The notes under the pieces: generated by a model | What the model was told of the DNA's origin: nothing | The model's database searches: none | Seen by the model: only the letters and a program-made list of their open reading frames with translations | In this document: positions 55,011 to 63,096 of the stretch, piece by piece | How the letters are laid out: every line of letters begins with the position of its first letter | Position numbering within the stretch: the stretch's first letter is position 1 | From: CAWCFV01 sp963794995 | GTDB taxonomy: Bacteria > Actinomycetota > Actinomycetes > JACCUZ01 | DNA length: 64,000 nt | Reading direction: 5' to 3' | Assembly (NCBI GenBank): GCA_963794995.1 | Contig: CAWCFV010000002.1 | Coordinates: 1,550,001 to 1,614,000 of the forward strand | Made by a program: the position numbers and the translations under genes

Positions 55011-56003
55011 TCAGCGGTAGGCGACCGAGCCGCGCGGCGCGGCCGTGCGGGCGTCGCGGCGTGCGTGCGCGACGGTCCGGAGCCGCATCCGGGCCAGCGT
55101 CCAGGCGTACCGGAGCAGCAGGGTCGGCCGGGCCCTGGCACCGCCGGTCGGCTGGTAGCCCAGACGCCGCATCCGCGAGCCGGCGACCCGCTCGACGAGC
55201 GCGACGTCCGCCGCGCTGAGCACGTCGGCGTAGGAGCCGACCCGCTGCCGGCCGACGGGGTTCTGCGTCTCGCGGTGCCAGCCGGCGCGCTGGCGCTCCG
55301 GCAACCTGGCGGCCTCCTGCTGCGGCGCCAGCATCGCCTCCTCGAAGTCCTCGCCGAGCACGCCGCAGAGCCGGGTCAGCTCGGCCCGCGGGTCGGCGAC
55401 GAGGTCCTCGTAGCGCAGCTCGTGGAACGCGCCCTCCGGCAGCCCGCGCCGGGCCGCGCCGGCCCGGTCGACGGCGTGCGCCCAGGTGGCGACCGCACCC
55501 ACGGTGCCGCCCTTCCACCAGCGCATCCGGGCCAGCGAGGCCACGCAGTCGCGCGGGTCGCGCACCAGGTGCACCACCTGGGCGTCGGGGAACAGCGCCC
55601 GGAGCACGCCGACGTTGCGGAAGTAGCCGGGCCGCTTGTCACCCCAGCGGGGCTTCCCGTGGTCGGCGGCATAGACGCGGTACGGCGCGGCCAGCGCCGT
55701 CCCCAGCGTGGGCGCGCCCTCGACGATCTCCTTCTTCACCCGCTCGGCGTCGACGCCGAGATGGCGGAACTTCGTGCCGCGGCGGCGCACCACGGCCCGG
55801 GCGAGCCGGCGCCGGTTCGCCCGGACGGTGAGGTCGCCGAAGCTCCGCCGGGCCCGGAAGACCGGCAGCAGGAATCGGGTCTCCGGCGGGATCGCGAGCC
55901 GCGAGTGGCTGCTGAGCATCAGCGTCAGCAGGGTGGTGCCCGAGCGCGGGCAGCCGATCACGAAGACCGGCCGGTCGGCGCCAGGGGCAGCGGGCGGGGA
56001 CAT
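55011..56003 (-). CDS. PAPS-dependent sulfotransferase family protein, paralog 2
   Basis: A 330-residue sulfotransferase with PSB loop FVIGCPRSGTTLLTLMLSSH and 3-prime site VVHLVRDPRDCVASLARM, plus RWGDKRPGYFRNVGVLRALF shared with paralog 1. The C-terminal 40 residues are strongly basic, perhaps for membrane contact. The ATG at 56003 is eight bases after a TACGCT -10-like element on the minus strand. Two paralogs within 6 kb suggest sequential or alternative sulfation of a surface lipid. Confidence 0.85.
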   Translation of the reverse strand: MSPPAAPGADRPVFVIGCPRSGTTLLTLMLSSHSRLAIPPETRFLLPVFRARRSFGDLTVRANRRRLARAVVRRRGTKFRHLGVDAERVKKEIVEGAPTLGTALAAPYRVYAADHGKPRWGDKRPGYFRNVGVLRALFPDAQVVHLVRDPRDCVASLARMRWWKGGTVGAVATWAHAVDRAGAARRGLPEGAFHELRYEDLVADPRAELTRLCGVLGEDFEEAMLAPQQEAARLPERQRAGWHRETQNPVGRQRVGSYADVLSAADVALVERVAGSRMRRLGYQPTGGARARPTLLLRYAWTLARMRLRTVAHARRDARTAAPRGSVAYR

Positions 56004-56078
56004 CGCGCCGAAGCGTACTGGCCGGGCGCCGGGCCGCTCGTGGCGGCGAGCGTGGCGCGCGTGACGGACAATGGCCGG

Positions 56079-57731
56079 ATGACCGACGGCCCGCTGATCG
56101 TGCAGTCCGACAAGACGCTGCTCCTCGAGGTCGACCACGAGCAGTCGGGTGACTGCCGTCGCGCGATCGCCCCGTTCGCCGAGCTCGAGCGGTCTCCCGA
56201 GCACGTGCACACCTACCGGCTGACGCCGCTCGGGCTCTGGAACGCGCGGGCGGCCGGCCACGACGCCGAGCAGGTCGTCGACGTGCTGCTGCGCTACTCC
56301 CGCTACGCCGTCCCGCACGCGCTGCTCGTCGACGTCGCCGACACGATGGCGCGCTACGGCCGGCTGAGGCTGGAGAAGCACCCCGTCCACGGTCTCGTGC
56401 TGGTCACCACCGACCGCGCCGTGCTCGAGGAGGTCGTGCGGTCGAAGAAGGTCGCGCCCCTGGTCGGAGCCCGGCTCGACGACGACACCGTCGTGGTGCA
56501 CCCCTCCGAGCGCGGCCACCTCAAGCAGGTGCTGCTCAAGCTCGGCTGGCCGGCCGAGGACCTCGCCGGGTACGTCGACGGCGAGGCGCACGCCATCGCC
56601 CTCCGCGAGGAGGGCTGGTCGATGCGGGCCTACCAGCAGGAGGCGGTCGACGGCTTCTGGCACGGCGGGTCCGGCGTCGTGGTCCTGCCCTGCGGGGCCG
56701 GCAAGACGATCGTCGGCGCCGCGGCGATGGCCCAGGCCGGCGCGACGACGCTGATCCTCGTCACCAACACGGTCTCGGCCCGGCAGTGGCGGCACGAGCT
56801 GCTCAAGCGCACCTCGCTCACCGAGGACGAGATCGGCGAGTACTCCGGTGCCCGCAAGGAGGTCCGGCCGGTCACCATCGCCACCTACCAGGTGATGACC
56901 ACCCGCCGGAAGGGCGTCTACACCCACCTCGAGCTGCTCGACGCGCGCGACTGGGGCCTGGTCGTCTACGACGAGGTGCACCTGCTGCCCGCCCCGATCT
57001 TCCGGATGACCGCCGACCTGCAGGCCCGCCGCCGGCTCGGCCTCACCGCCACCCTGGTGCGCGAGGACGGCCGCGAGGGCGACGTCTTCTCGCTCATCGG
57101 CCCCAAGCGCTACGACGCGCCGTGGAAGGACATCGAGGCGCAGGGCTGGATCGCGCCCGCCGACTGCGTCGAGGTGCGCGTCACGCTGTCCGACTCCGAG
57201 CGCATCGCCTACGCCACCGCCGAGCCCGAGGAGCGGTACCGGTTCGCGTCGTGCACGCCGTCGAAGACCCGCGTGGTCGAGCGGATCGTCGAGCGGCACC
57301 GCGGCGAGCAGATGCTGGTCATCGGCCAGTACCTCGACCAGCTCGACGACCTCGGCGCGCGGCTCGACGCTCCGGTCATCAAGGGCGACACGACGGTGAA
57401 GGAGCGCGAGCGGCTGTTCCAGGCGTTCCGCACCGGCGAGGTCTCGCTGCTCGTCGTCTCCAAGGTGGCCAACTTCTCCATCGACCTGCCGGAGGCCGCC
57501 GTGGCCGTGCAGGTGTCCGGCACCTTCGGCTCGCGGCAGGAGGAGGCGCAGCGGCTCGGCCGGGTGCTGCGGCCCAAGTCGGACGGGCGCACCGCGCGGT
57601 TCTACGCCGTGACGGCGCGGGACACCGTCGACCAGGACTTCGCCGCCCACCGGCAGCGCTTCCTCGCCGAGCAGGGCTACGCCTACCGGATCGTGGACTC
57701 CGACGACCTGCCCAGCCTCGACGCCAGCTAG
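56079..57731 (+). CDS. DNA repair helicase XPB
   Basis: A 550-residue superfamily 2 helicase of the XPB/ERCC3 type. An N-terminal damage-recognition-like domain (about 1-170) precedes helicase domain 1 with Walker A LPCGAGKTIVGAAA, motif II VVYDEVHLL and motif III GLTATLVRED, then helicase domain 2 ending FGSRQEEAQRLGRVLRPKSD. Bacterial XPB is an ATP-dependent 3-prime to 5-prime helicase thought to act in repair. ATG 56079 gives MTDGPLIVQSDKTLLLEV, the usual N-terminus. Confidence 0.94.
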   Translation: MTDGPLIVQSDKTLLLEVDHEQSGDCRRAIAPFAELERSPEHVHTYRLTPLGLWNARAAGHDAEQVVDVLLRYSRYAVPHALLVDVADTMARYGRLRLEKHPVHGLVLVTTDRAVLEEVVRSKKVAPLVGARLDDDTVVVHPSERGHLKQVLLKLGWPAEDLAGYVDGEAHAIALREEGWSMRAYQQEAVDGFWHGGSGVVVLPCGAGKTIVGAAAMAQAGATTLILVTNTVSARQWRHELLKRTSLTEDEIGEYSGARKEVRPVTIATYQVMTTRRKGVYTHLELLDARDWGLVVYDEVHLLPAPIFRMTADLQARRRLGLTATLVREDGREGDVFSLIGPKRYDAPWKDIEAQGWIAPADCVEVRVTLSDSERIAYATAEPEERYRFASCTPSKTRVVERIVERHRGEQMLVIGQYLDQLDDLGARLDAPVIKGDTTVKERERLFQAFRTGEVSLLVVSKVANFSIDLPEAAVAVQVSGTFGSRQEEAQRLGRVLRPKSDGRTARFYAVTARDTVDQDFAAHRQRFLAEQGYAYRIVDSDDLPSLDAS

Positions 57732-57754
57732 CGGTCCTGATCAGCGGCCGTCGG

Positions 57755-58462
57755 TCACCACCCGCGCTGCGCGAGCACCGCCGCCCGGCGCCGCCACAGC
57801 AGGGTCGCCATGACCACCGGTGCGGCCAGCACGGCGAGCAGGATGAGCACCCCGACCCAGGCGGGGTAGGGCGCCCCGCCGGTGCACTCGACCACCTCGT
57901 TGCCGCCGACCGCGGTGCTGCTGCTGCTGGTGCAGGACTCGGTGAAGGTCACCAGGCCCCCGAGGACCAGCACGCCGACGTACCCGAACGGCCAGACCAG
58001 CGAGCCCAGCAGCTTCTCCCGCAGCCGCCAGCTCGGCGACAGCCACAGCAGCACGACCCCCGCCAGCCAGCCGACGACGAACACGAAGCCACCGAAGAGC
58101 AGCAGGACCAGGGCGATCGGCTCGCCGTAGCGCACCATCCCGCCCGGGCCGGGAGCGGGTGCCAGCGGCTGGCCGCCCGGTGCGCCGTAGCCGGTGGGTG
58201 CGCCGGACTGCTCCGCCTCTGCCCGCACCATCTCCTCCGGCGGCCCGAGCCGGTCCAGGGCGTTGCGGGCCACCAGGGCCGGGTCGCCGCCCGCCCCGCC
58301 GGCGGCGACCGCGTCGCGCACGTGCTCCCGGACGTCCTCGACCATCTCGGCCAGCCGGTCCGGCGGCAGCGACCAGCCGGCCGCCTGCAGCCGCGCCAGG
58401 TAGTCGCGCACCTGCGGAAGGTGGGTGGGATCGGCTCCCCGGTCAGCGCTCACGTCGGTCAC
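57755..58462 (-). CDS. HAAS-domain membrane protein (PadR partner)
   Basis: A 235-residue protein. The first 90 residues are an HAAS-like helical domain (YLARLQAAGWSLPPDRLAEM, ALDRLGPPEEMVRAEA), followed by three or four membrane helices and a short Ser/Thr-rich extracytoplasmic loop with two cysteines (TESCTSSSS, VVECTGG). Such proteins usually accompany a PadR regulator and affect envelope or transporter functions. The GTG at 58462 overlaps the PadR gene end by 20 bases. Confidence 0.85.
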   Translation of the reverse strand: MTDVSADRGADPTHLPQVRDYLARLQAAGWSLPPDRLAEMVEDVREHVRDAVAAGGAGGDPALVARNALDRLGPPEEMVRAEAEQSGAPTGYGAPGGQPLAPAPGPGGMVRYGEPIALVLLLFGGFVFVVGWLAGVVLLWLSPSWRLREKLLGSLVWPFGYVGVLVLGGLVTFTESCTSSSSTAVGGNEVVECTGGAPYPAWVGVLILLAVLAAPVVMATLLWRRRAAVLAQRGW

Positions 58463-58823
58463 CTCGTGCTCCTCTCGTGCGGGGGGCCGCGGCCTGCCGG
58501 AGCAGCTCGTCGACCCCGTCGGTGAACGTGGTCCACTCCGCGGTGAAGGCGGAGAGCGTGCGCCGGCCGGCCTCGGTCAGGGCGTAGTACTTGCGCGGCG
58601 GCCCGGCGTCGGAGGGCTCCCACGTCGTCGCGACCAGGCCGTCGCGCCGCAGCCGGGCCAGCAGGGGGTAGATGGTCCCCTCGCTGGTGACCAGGCCGTC
58701 GACCTGGGAGAGCCGGCGGACCAGCTCGAAGGCGTACTCCGGCGAGCTGGCCAGGACCGCGAGCACGCAGTGCTCGAGCACCCCGCGCCGCAGCTGGGTG
58801 GCGACGTTGCCAGCCGGTTCCAT
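58443..58823 (-). CDS. PadR family transcriptional regulator
   Basis: A 126-residue regulator with a PadR winged HTH: VLEHCVLAVLASSPEYAFEL, VTSEGTIYPLLARLRRDGLV and PPRKYYALTEAGRRTL. PadR proteins usually repress their own operon and a downstream membrane or transporter gene. ATG 58823 is seven bases after a TACCTT -10 (58831-58836), so a leaderless transcript is likely; a TTG three codons earlier is rejected. It is co-transcribed with the HAAS gene. Confidence 0.92.
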   Translation of the reverse strand: MEPAGNVATQLRRGVLEHCVLAVLASSPEYAFELVRRLSQVDGLVTSEGTIYPLLARLRRDGLVATTWEPSDAGPPRKYYALTEAGRRTLSAFTAEWTTFTDGVDELLRQAAAPRTRGARGDRRER

Positions 58824-58830
58824 GTCTCGC

Positions 58831-58836
58831 AAGGTA
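58831..58836 (-). promoter_or_regulatory. -10 element of a leaderless promoter for padR-like gene
   Basis: On the minus strand TACCTT fits TANNNT and ends seven bases before the ATG at 58823. It is part of a short palindrome (aggtacct) that could also be a regulator contact site. Confidence 0.45.
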
Positions 58837-58993
58837 CCTGGCGCCGCACGTCACCGCAAGGCCCGCACCGTCACGGGCCGGCCTTCCGCGCGTGGCCCCC
58901 GCGGCAGTACGCTGCCGCGCCCCCTTTCCCGACGAGCCGAGCGACGACCTCGGCGGCGCCGCGCTGCCGACGAGACGAGAGGCCTGCCGCCGC

Positions 58994-61039
58994 GTGCCCG
59001 CAGAACCCCTGACCGACAGCTCCCCGACACCCGACCCGGCACTGGCCGCCGAGCAGGCCTACCTCACCGCCGCCAGGTCCGACCTCGCCGCGATGCGGGC
59101 CGCGACGCTGGCGCTGGACGCCCGCGGCGGTGACGCCGTCTCCGAGGCGTACCTGGCCGGGTCGCTGCACGCCCGGGCGCAGTCCCTGACGGACGACCCC
59201 GGGACTCCGCTCTTCTTCGGACGACTCGACCTGGACGACACGTCCGCACACGGCGACGAGCGCTTCTACATCGGCCGACGACACGTGCACGACGAAGCCG
59301 GGGACCCCGTGGTCGTCGACTGGCGGGCGGACGTGTCGACCCCGTTCTACCGGGCGACCCGGACCGAGCCGATGCACGTCACCCTGCGCCGCCGCTTCGG
59401 CTTGGACCACGGCCGGATCACGGCGTACGAGGACGAGCACCTGCTCGACGCGGGCGAGCGGACGGGACGCAGCCGGATCCTCGCCGCAGAGATCGAGAAG
59501 CCGCGGGTCGGACCGATGCGCGACATCGTCGCGACGATCCAGCCCGAGCAGGACGTCATCGTCCGCGCCGACGTCACCGAGACCATCTGTGTGCAAGGCG
59601 CACCCGGCACCGGCAAGACCGCGGTCGGCCTGCACCGCGCGGCCTACCTGCTCTACAGCCACCGCGACCGGCTGCGCCGGGGCGGCGTCCTCGTCGTCGG
59701 ACCGAACAGAGCGTTCCTGCGCTACATCGCGGCGGTGCTGCCCGCCCTGGGTGAGGTCGACGTCCGGCAGCAGACCCTGGACCAGCTGGTCGGTGAACGG
59801 GTCGCGATCCGCGCCGACGACCCCCCGGAGGTCGCGACGCTCAAGGGCGACCCACGGATGGCCGTGGTGCTGGACAACGCCGTGCATGCCGGGCTGACCG
59901 AGCCGACCGAGCCGGTGGTGCTGACGACCGGGTCGCGGCGCTGGCGGGTCTCGGCCTCCGAGCTGGCCGGGCTCGCCGCCGAGCTGAGGGCCCGCGACGT
60001 CCGCTACGGCGCGGCGCGCGCGATGCTCGCGCAGCGGCTGGCGCACACGGTGCTGACCAAGATGGAGGCAGCCGGCGAGTCCCCGGACCACCGGGTACAG
60101 GACTCGGTGGCGCGCAGCACCACGGTGCGCCGCGCGGTCGACGCGCTCTGGCCGGCGGTCGATCCGGTGCGCCTGGTGCTGTCGCTCCTGTCCGACCCGG
60201 ACCTGCTGGCCCGCGCCGCCGACGGCGTCCTCGACGCCGACGAGCAGGCCGCGCTGCTGTGGGCCCGACCGCCGCGTGGGCCGAGGTCCGCGCCGTGGAC
60301 GCTCGCGGACGCCGTGCTCGTCGACGAGGCCGCCGACCTGGTGGAACGGCTGCCGAGCCTGGGCCACGTGGTGCTGGACGAGGCGCAGGACCTCTCACCG
60401 ATGCAGCTGCGCGCGGTCGGCCGCCGCTGCTCGACGGCGGCGGCGACCGTGCTGGGCGACATCGCCCAGGGCACCACCCCCTGGGCGACCGCGGACTGGT
60501 CGCAGACGCTCGCGCACCTCGGGAAGCCCGGGGCGCACGTCGAGGTCCTCGCCCGCGGCTACCGGGTGCCCGCTGTTGTCATCGACTTCGCCGCCCGGCT
60601 GCTGCCGCACATCGCACCCGGCGTCGCCGCGCCCGAGTCGGTGCGGGAGAACGACGGCCGCCTCGACCTGGTCGACGTGGTCGATGTGGTCGACGTACCG
60701 GACGCGGTGGCGGCCGAGCTGCGCAGGGTGCTCGTCTGGCCGGGCTCGGTCGCGGTGGTGGTCGCCGACGCCGAGGTGGCGATGCTCTCGCGCCGGCTGG
60801 ACCTGCCGCACGACGTGCTCGGCCGCGACGAGTCCGACGCTCGGGTGGTCCTGGTCGCTGCCTCGCTGGCCAAGGGCCTGGAGTACGACCAGGTGGTCGT
60901 CGTCGAACCCGCCGCCATCGTCGACGGCGAGCCGTCGACCTGGCAGGGCCTGCGGCGGCTCTACGTCGTGCTCACCCGCGCCGTCTCCGGCCTCACGGTC
61001 GTGCACTCGCGGCCGCTGCCGCCCGAGCTGGCGGCCTGA
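58994..61039 (+). CDS. HelD-like RNA polymerase-associated helicase
   Basis: A 681-residue UvrD-like ATPase of the actinobacterial HelD class. An N-terminal coiled-coil arm (AEQAYLTAARSDLAAMRAAT) and the HelD signature SEAYLAGSLHARAQSL precede Walker A VQGAPGTGKTAVGLHRAAYL; motif II is VVLDEAQDLSPMQL and motif VI LYVVLTRAVSGLTVVHS. HelD frees stalled or inactive RNA polymerase and in some species counters rifampicin. GTG 58994 is chosen because the longer frame upstream overlaps the promoter region. Confidence 0.9.
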   Translation: MPAEPLTDSSPTPDPALAAEQAYLTAARSDLAAMRAATLALDARGGDAVSEAYLAGSLHARAQSLTDDPGTPLFFGRLDLDDTSAHGDERFYIGRRHVHDEAGDPVVVDWRADVSTPFYRATRTEPMHVTLRRRFGLDHGRITAYEDEHLLDAGERTGRSRILAAEIEKPRVGPMRDIVATIQPEQDVIVRADVTETICVQGAPGTGKTAVGLHRAAYLLYSHRDRLRRGGVLVVGPNRAFLRYIAAVLPALGEVDVRQQTLDQLVGERVAIRADDPPEVATLKGDPRMAVVLDNAVHAGLTEPTEPVVLTTGSRRWRVSASELAGLAAELRARDVRYGAARAMLAQRLAHTVLTKMEAAGESPDHRVQDSVARSTTVRRAVDALWPAVDPVRLVLSLLSDPDLLARAADGVLDADEQAALLWARPPRGPRSAPWTLADAVLVDEAADLVERLPSLGHVVLDEAQDLSPMQLRAVGRRCSTAAATVLGDIAQGTTPWATADWSQTLAHLGKPGAHVEVLARGYRVPAVVIDFAARLLPHIAPGVAAPESVRENDGRLDLVDVVDVVDVPDAVAAELRRVLVWPGSVAVVVADAEVAMLSRRLDLPHDVLGRDESDARVVLVAASLAKGLEYDQVVVVEPAAIVDGEPSTWQGLRRLYVVLTRAVSGLTVVHSRPLPPELAA

Positions 61040-61040
61040 G

Positions 61041-61688
61041 GTGTCGCCGGTGCGCCACCTCGCGGTCGACTGGCTGGAGCTGTGCCGCCGGGTCGGCGCC
61101 CGCGGCGACGTCGCCGGCGTCGGCGCCGCCCTGCTGGGCAGGTGGGCCGAGCAGCATCGCGGCTACCACGACCTGGCCCACCTCGACGAGGTGCTGGCCC
61201 GGGTCGGGACCCTGGAGGCCGAGGCGGGTGACGCCGACACCGTGCGCCTGGCCGCGTGGTTCCACGACGCGGTGTACGACCCGACGGCGCAGGACAACGA
61301 GGACCGCAGCGCCGACCTGGCGACCACGACCCTCAGCGGCCTCGACCTCGCGCCCGGCCGGGTCGCGGAGGTGGCCCGGCTGGTCCGGCTGACCGCCACC
61401 CATGGCGTCGGGCCCGGCGACGGCGACGGTGCCGTCCTGTGCGACGCCGACCTGGCGGTGCTCGCCTCGGACGGGCTGCGCTACACCTCGTACGTCGAGG
61501 GCGTGCGCCGCGAGTACGCGCACCTGGACGACGCCACCTTCGCCGCCGGGCGCGCCAAGGTCCTCACGAGGCTGCTGGACCGGCCGGCGCTGTTCCGCAC
61601 CGTGCACGGGCACGCGACGTGGGAGCAGCGGGCCCGGGCCAACGTCGCCGCGGAGCTGCGTGGCGGCGTTGGCCCGGACCCGGGGTGA
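61041..61688 (+). CDS. HD-domain metal-dependent phosphohydrolase
   Basis: A 215-residue protein of the predicted metal-dependent HD superfamily. Ligands are visible in HRGYHDLAHLDEVLARV, WFHDAVYD, LTATHG and CDADLAVLA, the H...HD...H...D order. It could hydrolyse a nucleotide or small phosphate ester. The GTG at 61041 follows the HelD stop by one base, so the two are one operon; a role linked to transcription recycling or nucleotide turnover is possible. Confidence 0.87.
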   Translation: MSPVRHLAVDWLELCRRVGARGDVAGVGAALLGRWAEQHRGYHDLAHLDEVLARVGTLEAEAGDADTVRLAAWFHDAVYDPTAQDNEDRSADLATTTLSGLDLAPGRVAEVARLVRLTATHGVGPGDGDGAVLCDADLAVLASDGLRYTSYVEGVRREYAHLDDATFAAGRAKVLTRLLDRPALFRTVHGHATWEQRARANVAAELRGGVGPDPG

Positions 61689-61700
61689 GCCGTCCGGCCG

Positions 61701-61967
61701 CTACCCGTCGTGCCGGTGCGGGCGGCGCAGGCCGGACGCCCGCAGCCGCGTGATCAGCTCGCGGCCGGTCACGGGCTGCGCCCCGAGCTCGATCGCCGCG
61801 TCCCGGAGCTCGGCGGGCAGGTCGTAGTGGTCGCCCTGGAAGCCGCGGCGGGGGATGCCCAGCCGGCCGGCCAGCTCGTGCAGCTCGTCGTAGGACGTGT
61901 CGCTGACCAGGTGGCACCACAGCCGGCCGCGGAACGGCCAGATGGGCGGGTCGACGAGCAGAGCCAT
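61701..61967 (-). CDS. DUF4031 domain protein
   Basis: An 88-residue protein beginning MALLVDPPIWPFRGRLWCHL, then SDTSYDELHELAGRLGIPRRGF, the DUF4031 signature. Function is unknown; the Asp, His and Cys residues in the first 30 positions could form a small catalytic or metal site. The ATG at 61967 is six bases after TATGTT, so initiation is probably leaderless. Confidence 0.9.
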   Translation of the reverse strand: MALLVDPPIWPFRGRLWCHLVSDTSYDELHELAGRLGIPRRGFQGDHYDLPAELRDAAIELGAQPVTGRELITRLRASGLRRPHRHDG

Positions 61968-61973
61968 CCGGTG

Positions 61974-61979
61974 AACATA
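61974..61979 (-). promoter_or_regulatory. -10 element of a leaderless promoter for the DUF4031 gene
   Basis: On the minus strand TATGTT fits TANNNT and ends six bases before the ATG at 61967, with no Shine-Dalgarno sequence between. Confidence 0.5.
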
Positions 61980-62016
61980 GGGGGCCGCCGTCCCGCCGGT
62001 GGCCGATGATGGGCGG

Positions 62017-62415
62017 GTGACCGACGCGCTGCTCGAGGCCCGGGCCCGGGTGCTGCACGACCTCGCCGCCCGCGGCCTGGACACGGCCGGCACCGTGTCG
62101 GTCGTCGACGAGGTGCTCACCGCGCGGCGCTGGTGGGTCGACCAGTGGCCGGCGGGTGCCGCGTACGTGGCCTGCCTGGTCGCGCAGGACGTGCAGGAGG
62201 CGCTGCTCGATCAGGTCGGTCGCTGGCCGCTGTGCACCGAGGCGCACGACCCCGACGACGAGCCCGCCCGGCACGAGCTGCGTGTCAGCCCCGACCTGGG
62301 CGAGGACCCGCACTGGGTCTGCGAGGAGGGCGGCGTCGTCGTCGCACCCCTCGGCGCCCTCGACCGCGACCCCTCCCTCCCCCACCCCCACCCCCACGAC
62401 CACCCCCACGACTGA
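62017..62415 (+). CDS. Hypothetical protein with His-rich C-terminal tail
   Basis: About 132 residues from GTG 62017 (a GTG at 61999 is an alternative). The helical N-terminal half (TDALLEARARVLHDLAARGL, RRWWVDQWPAGAAYVACLVA) is followed by a beta-rich acidic half (EDPHWVCEEGGVVVAPLG). The last 12 residues are alternating His, Pro and Asp (LPHPHPHDHPHD), a possible metal-binding tail. I do not recognise a family. Its stop codon overlaps the first bases of palindromic repeat copy 2. Confidence 0.75.
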   Translation: MTDALLEARARVLHDLAARGLDTAGTVSVVDEVLTARRWWVDQWPAGAAYVACLVAQDVQEALLDQVGRWPLCTEAHDPDDEPARHELRVSPDLGEDPHWVCEEGGVVVAPLGALDRDPSLPHPHPHDHPHD

Positions 62416-62487
62416 TCGTTTGCGACCTCCTTCCCCGACACGCCGGGCGGTCCATCGGCGAGTCGGTGAACCAGGTCGCAAACGATC
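62414..62487. repeat. Palindromic repeat element, copy 2
   Basis: Perfect 15-base terminal arms gatcgtttgcgacct (62414-62428) and complement (62473-62487) enclose the same inner block as copy 1, ccgacacgccggg with cggcgagtcgg, though the loop differs. Length is 74 against 77 bases. It begins inside the TGA stop of the upstream gene and lies before the WXG100 gene. Both copies abut plus-strand gene ends, consistent with a terminator-like or REP-type element. Confidence 0.85.
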
Positions 62488-62594
62488 TTCTCGGAGGAGG
62501 TGCGCGGCGGGCGGGCTGTGCACAACTTCGCGGCGGTCGCCGGCGATCTCCGTACGTTCGTGGCGTACCCGTCGTACTCCCACAGGAGGTCACC

Positions 62595-62885
62595 ATGACC
62601 GCGTTCCGCGTCACCCCCGCCGAGCTGATGGCCCTCTCCGGGCAGGTCAACGGCACGTCCGGCCAGATCGAGTCCGAGCTGGGAACCCTGCGCAGCCGGG
62701 TGCTGCCGATCAGCGGCACCTGGGGCGGCCAGGCGCAGGACCGGTTCCAGCAGCTGTACGACGACTGGAACCGCAACGCGCAGGGGCTTCAGCAGGCCCT
62801 GGCCGGCATCAGCCAGCTGCTCTCGCAGGCCGGTCAGAGCTACGACGACGCCGAGCGCCGGATCGCCGGCAGCTTCGCCGGCTGA
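62595..62885 (+). CDS. WXG100 family (ESAT-6-like) protein
   Basis: A 96-residue helical-hairpin protein with the WxG turn (ISGTWGGQAQDRFQ) near residue 43 and a C-terminal YDDAERRI that fits the YxxxD/E secretion signal. Proteins of this family leave the cell through type VII (ESX) machinery, usually as dimers. AGGAGG lies seven bases before ATG 62595. No partner WXG gene or EccC ATPase is in view, so the secretion system must be elsewhere. Confidence 0.93.
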   Translation: MTAFRVTPAELMALSGQVNGTSGQIESELGTLRSRVLPISGTWGGQAQDRFQQLYDDWNRNAQGLQQALAGISQLLSQAGQSYDDAERRIAGSFAG

Positions 62886-63046
62886 CACGCCGCCGGCCGC
62901 CGCGACCACTGTGGCGAGCCCGCCTGTGACAGGCGTCCGGCGTGGCGGCAACGATTCCGTCACGATCACCGCGCGCCTCTCGGCACCGGCGGGATCCGTA
63001 CGACAACGTGTCGGGGCACCGAGCACCAGGCCGGCACGACCCGGAG

Positions 63047-63074
63047 GGCACCGCCTGCGGTGAGGGCGGTGCCA
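63047..63074. other. Small hairpin upstream of the FtsX permease gene
   Basis: Nine-base arms ggcaccgcc and ggcggtgcc face each other across about ten bases in the 211-base gap after the WXG100 gene. It could terminate the WXG100 transcript or attenuate the permease gene. The rest of the gap shows no other feature that I can support. Confidence 0.35.
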
Positions 63075-63096
63075 CGGGGGTCGAGGAGGGGCGGGC

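Noticed and set aside
55011..57650. 879-codon minus-strand open frame
   Set aside because: The part beyond 56003 is antisense to XPB; the ATG at 56003 begins the sulfotransferase P-loop domain.
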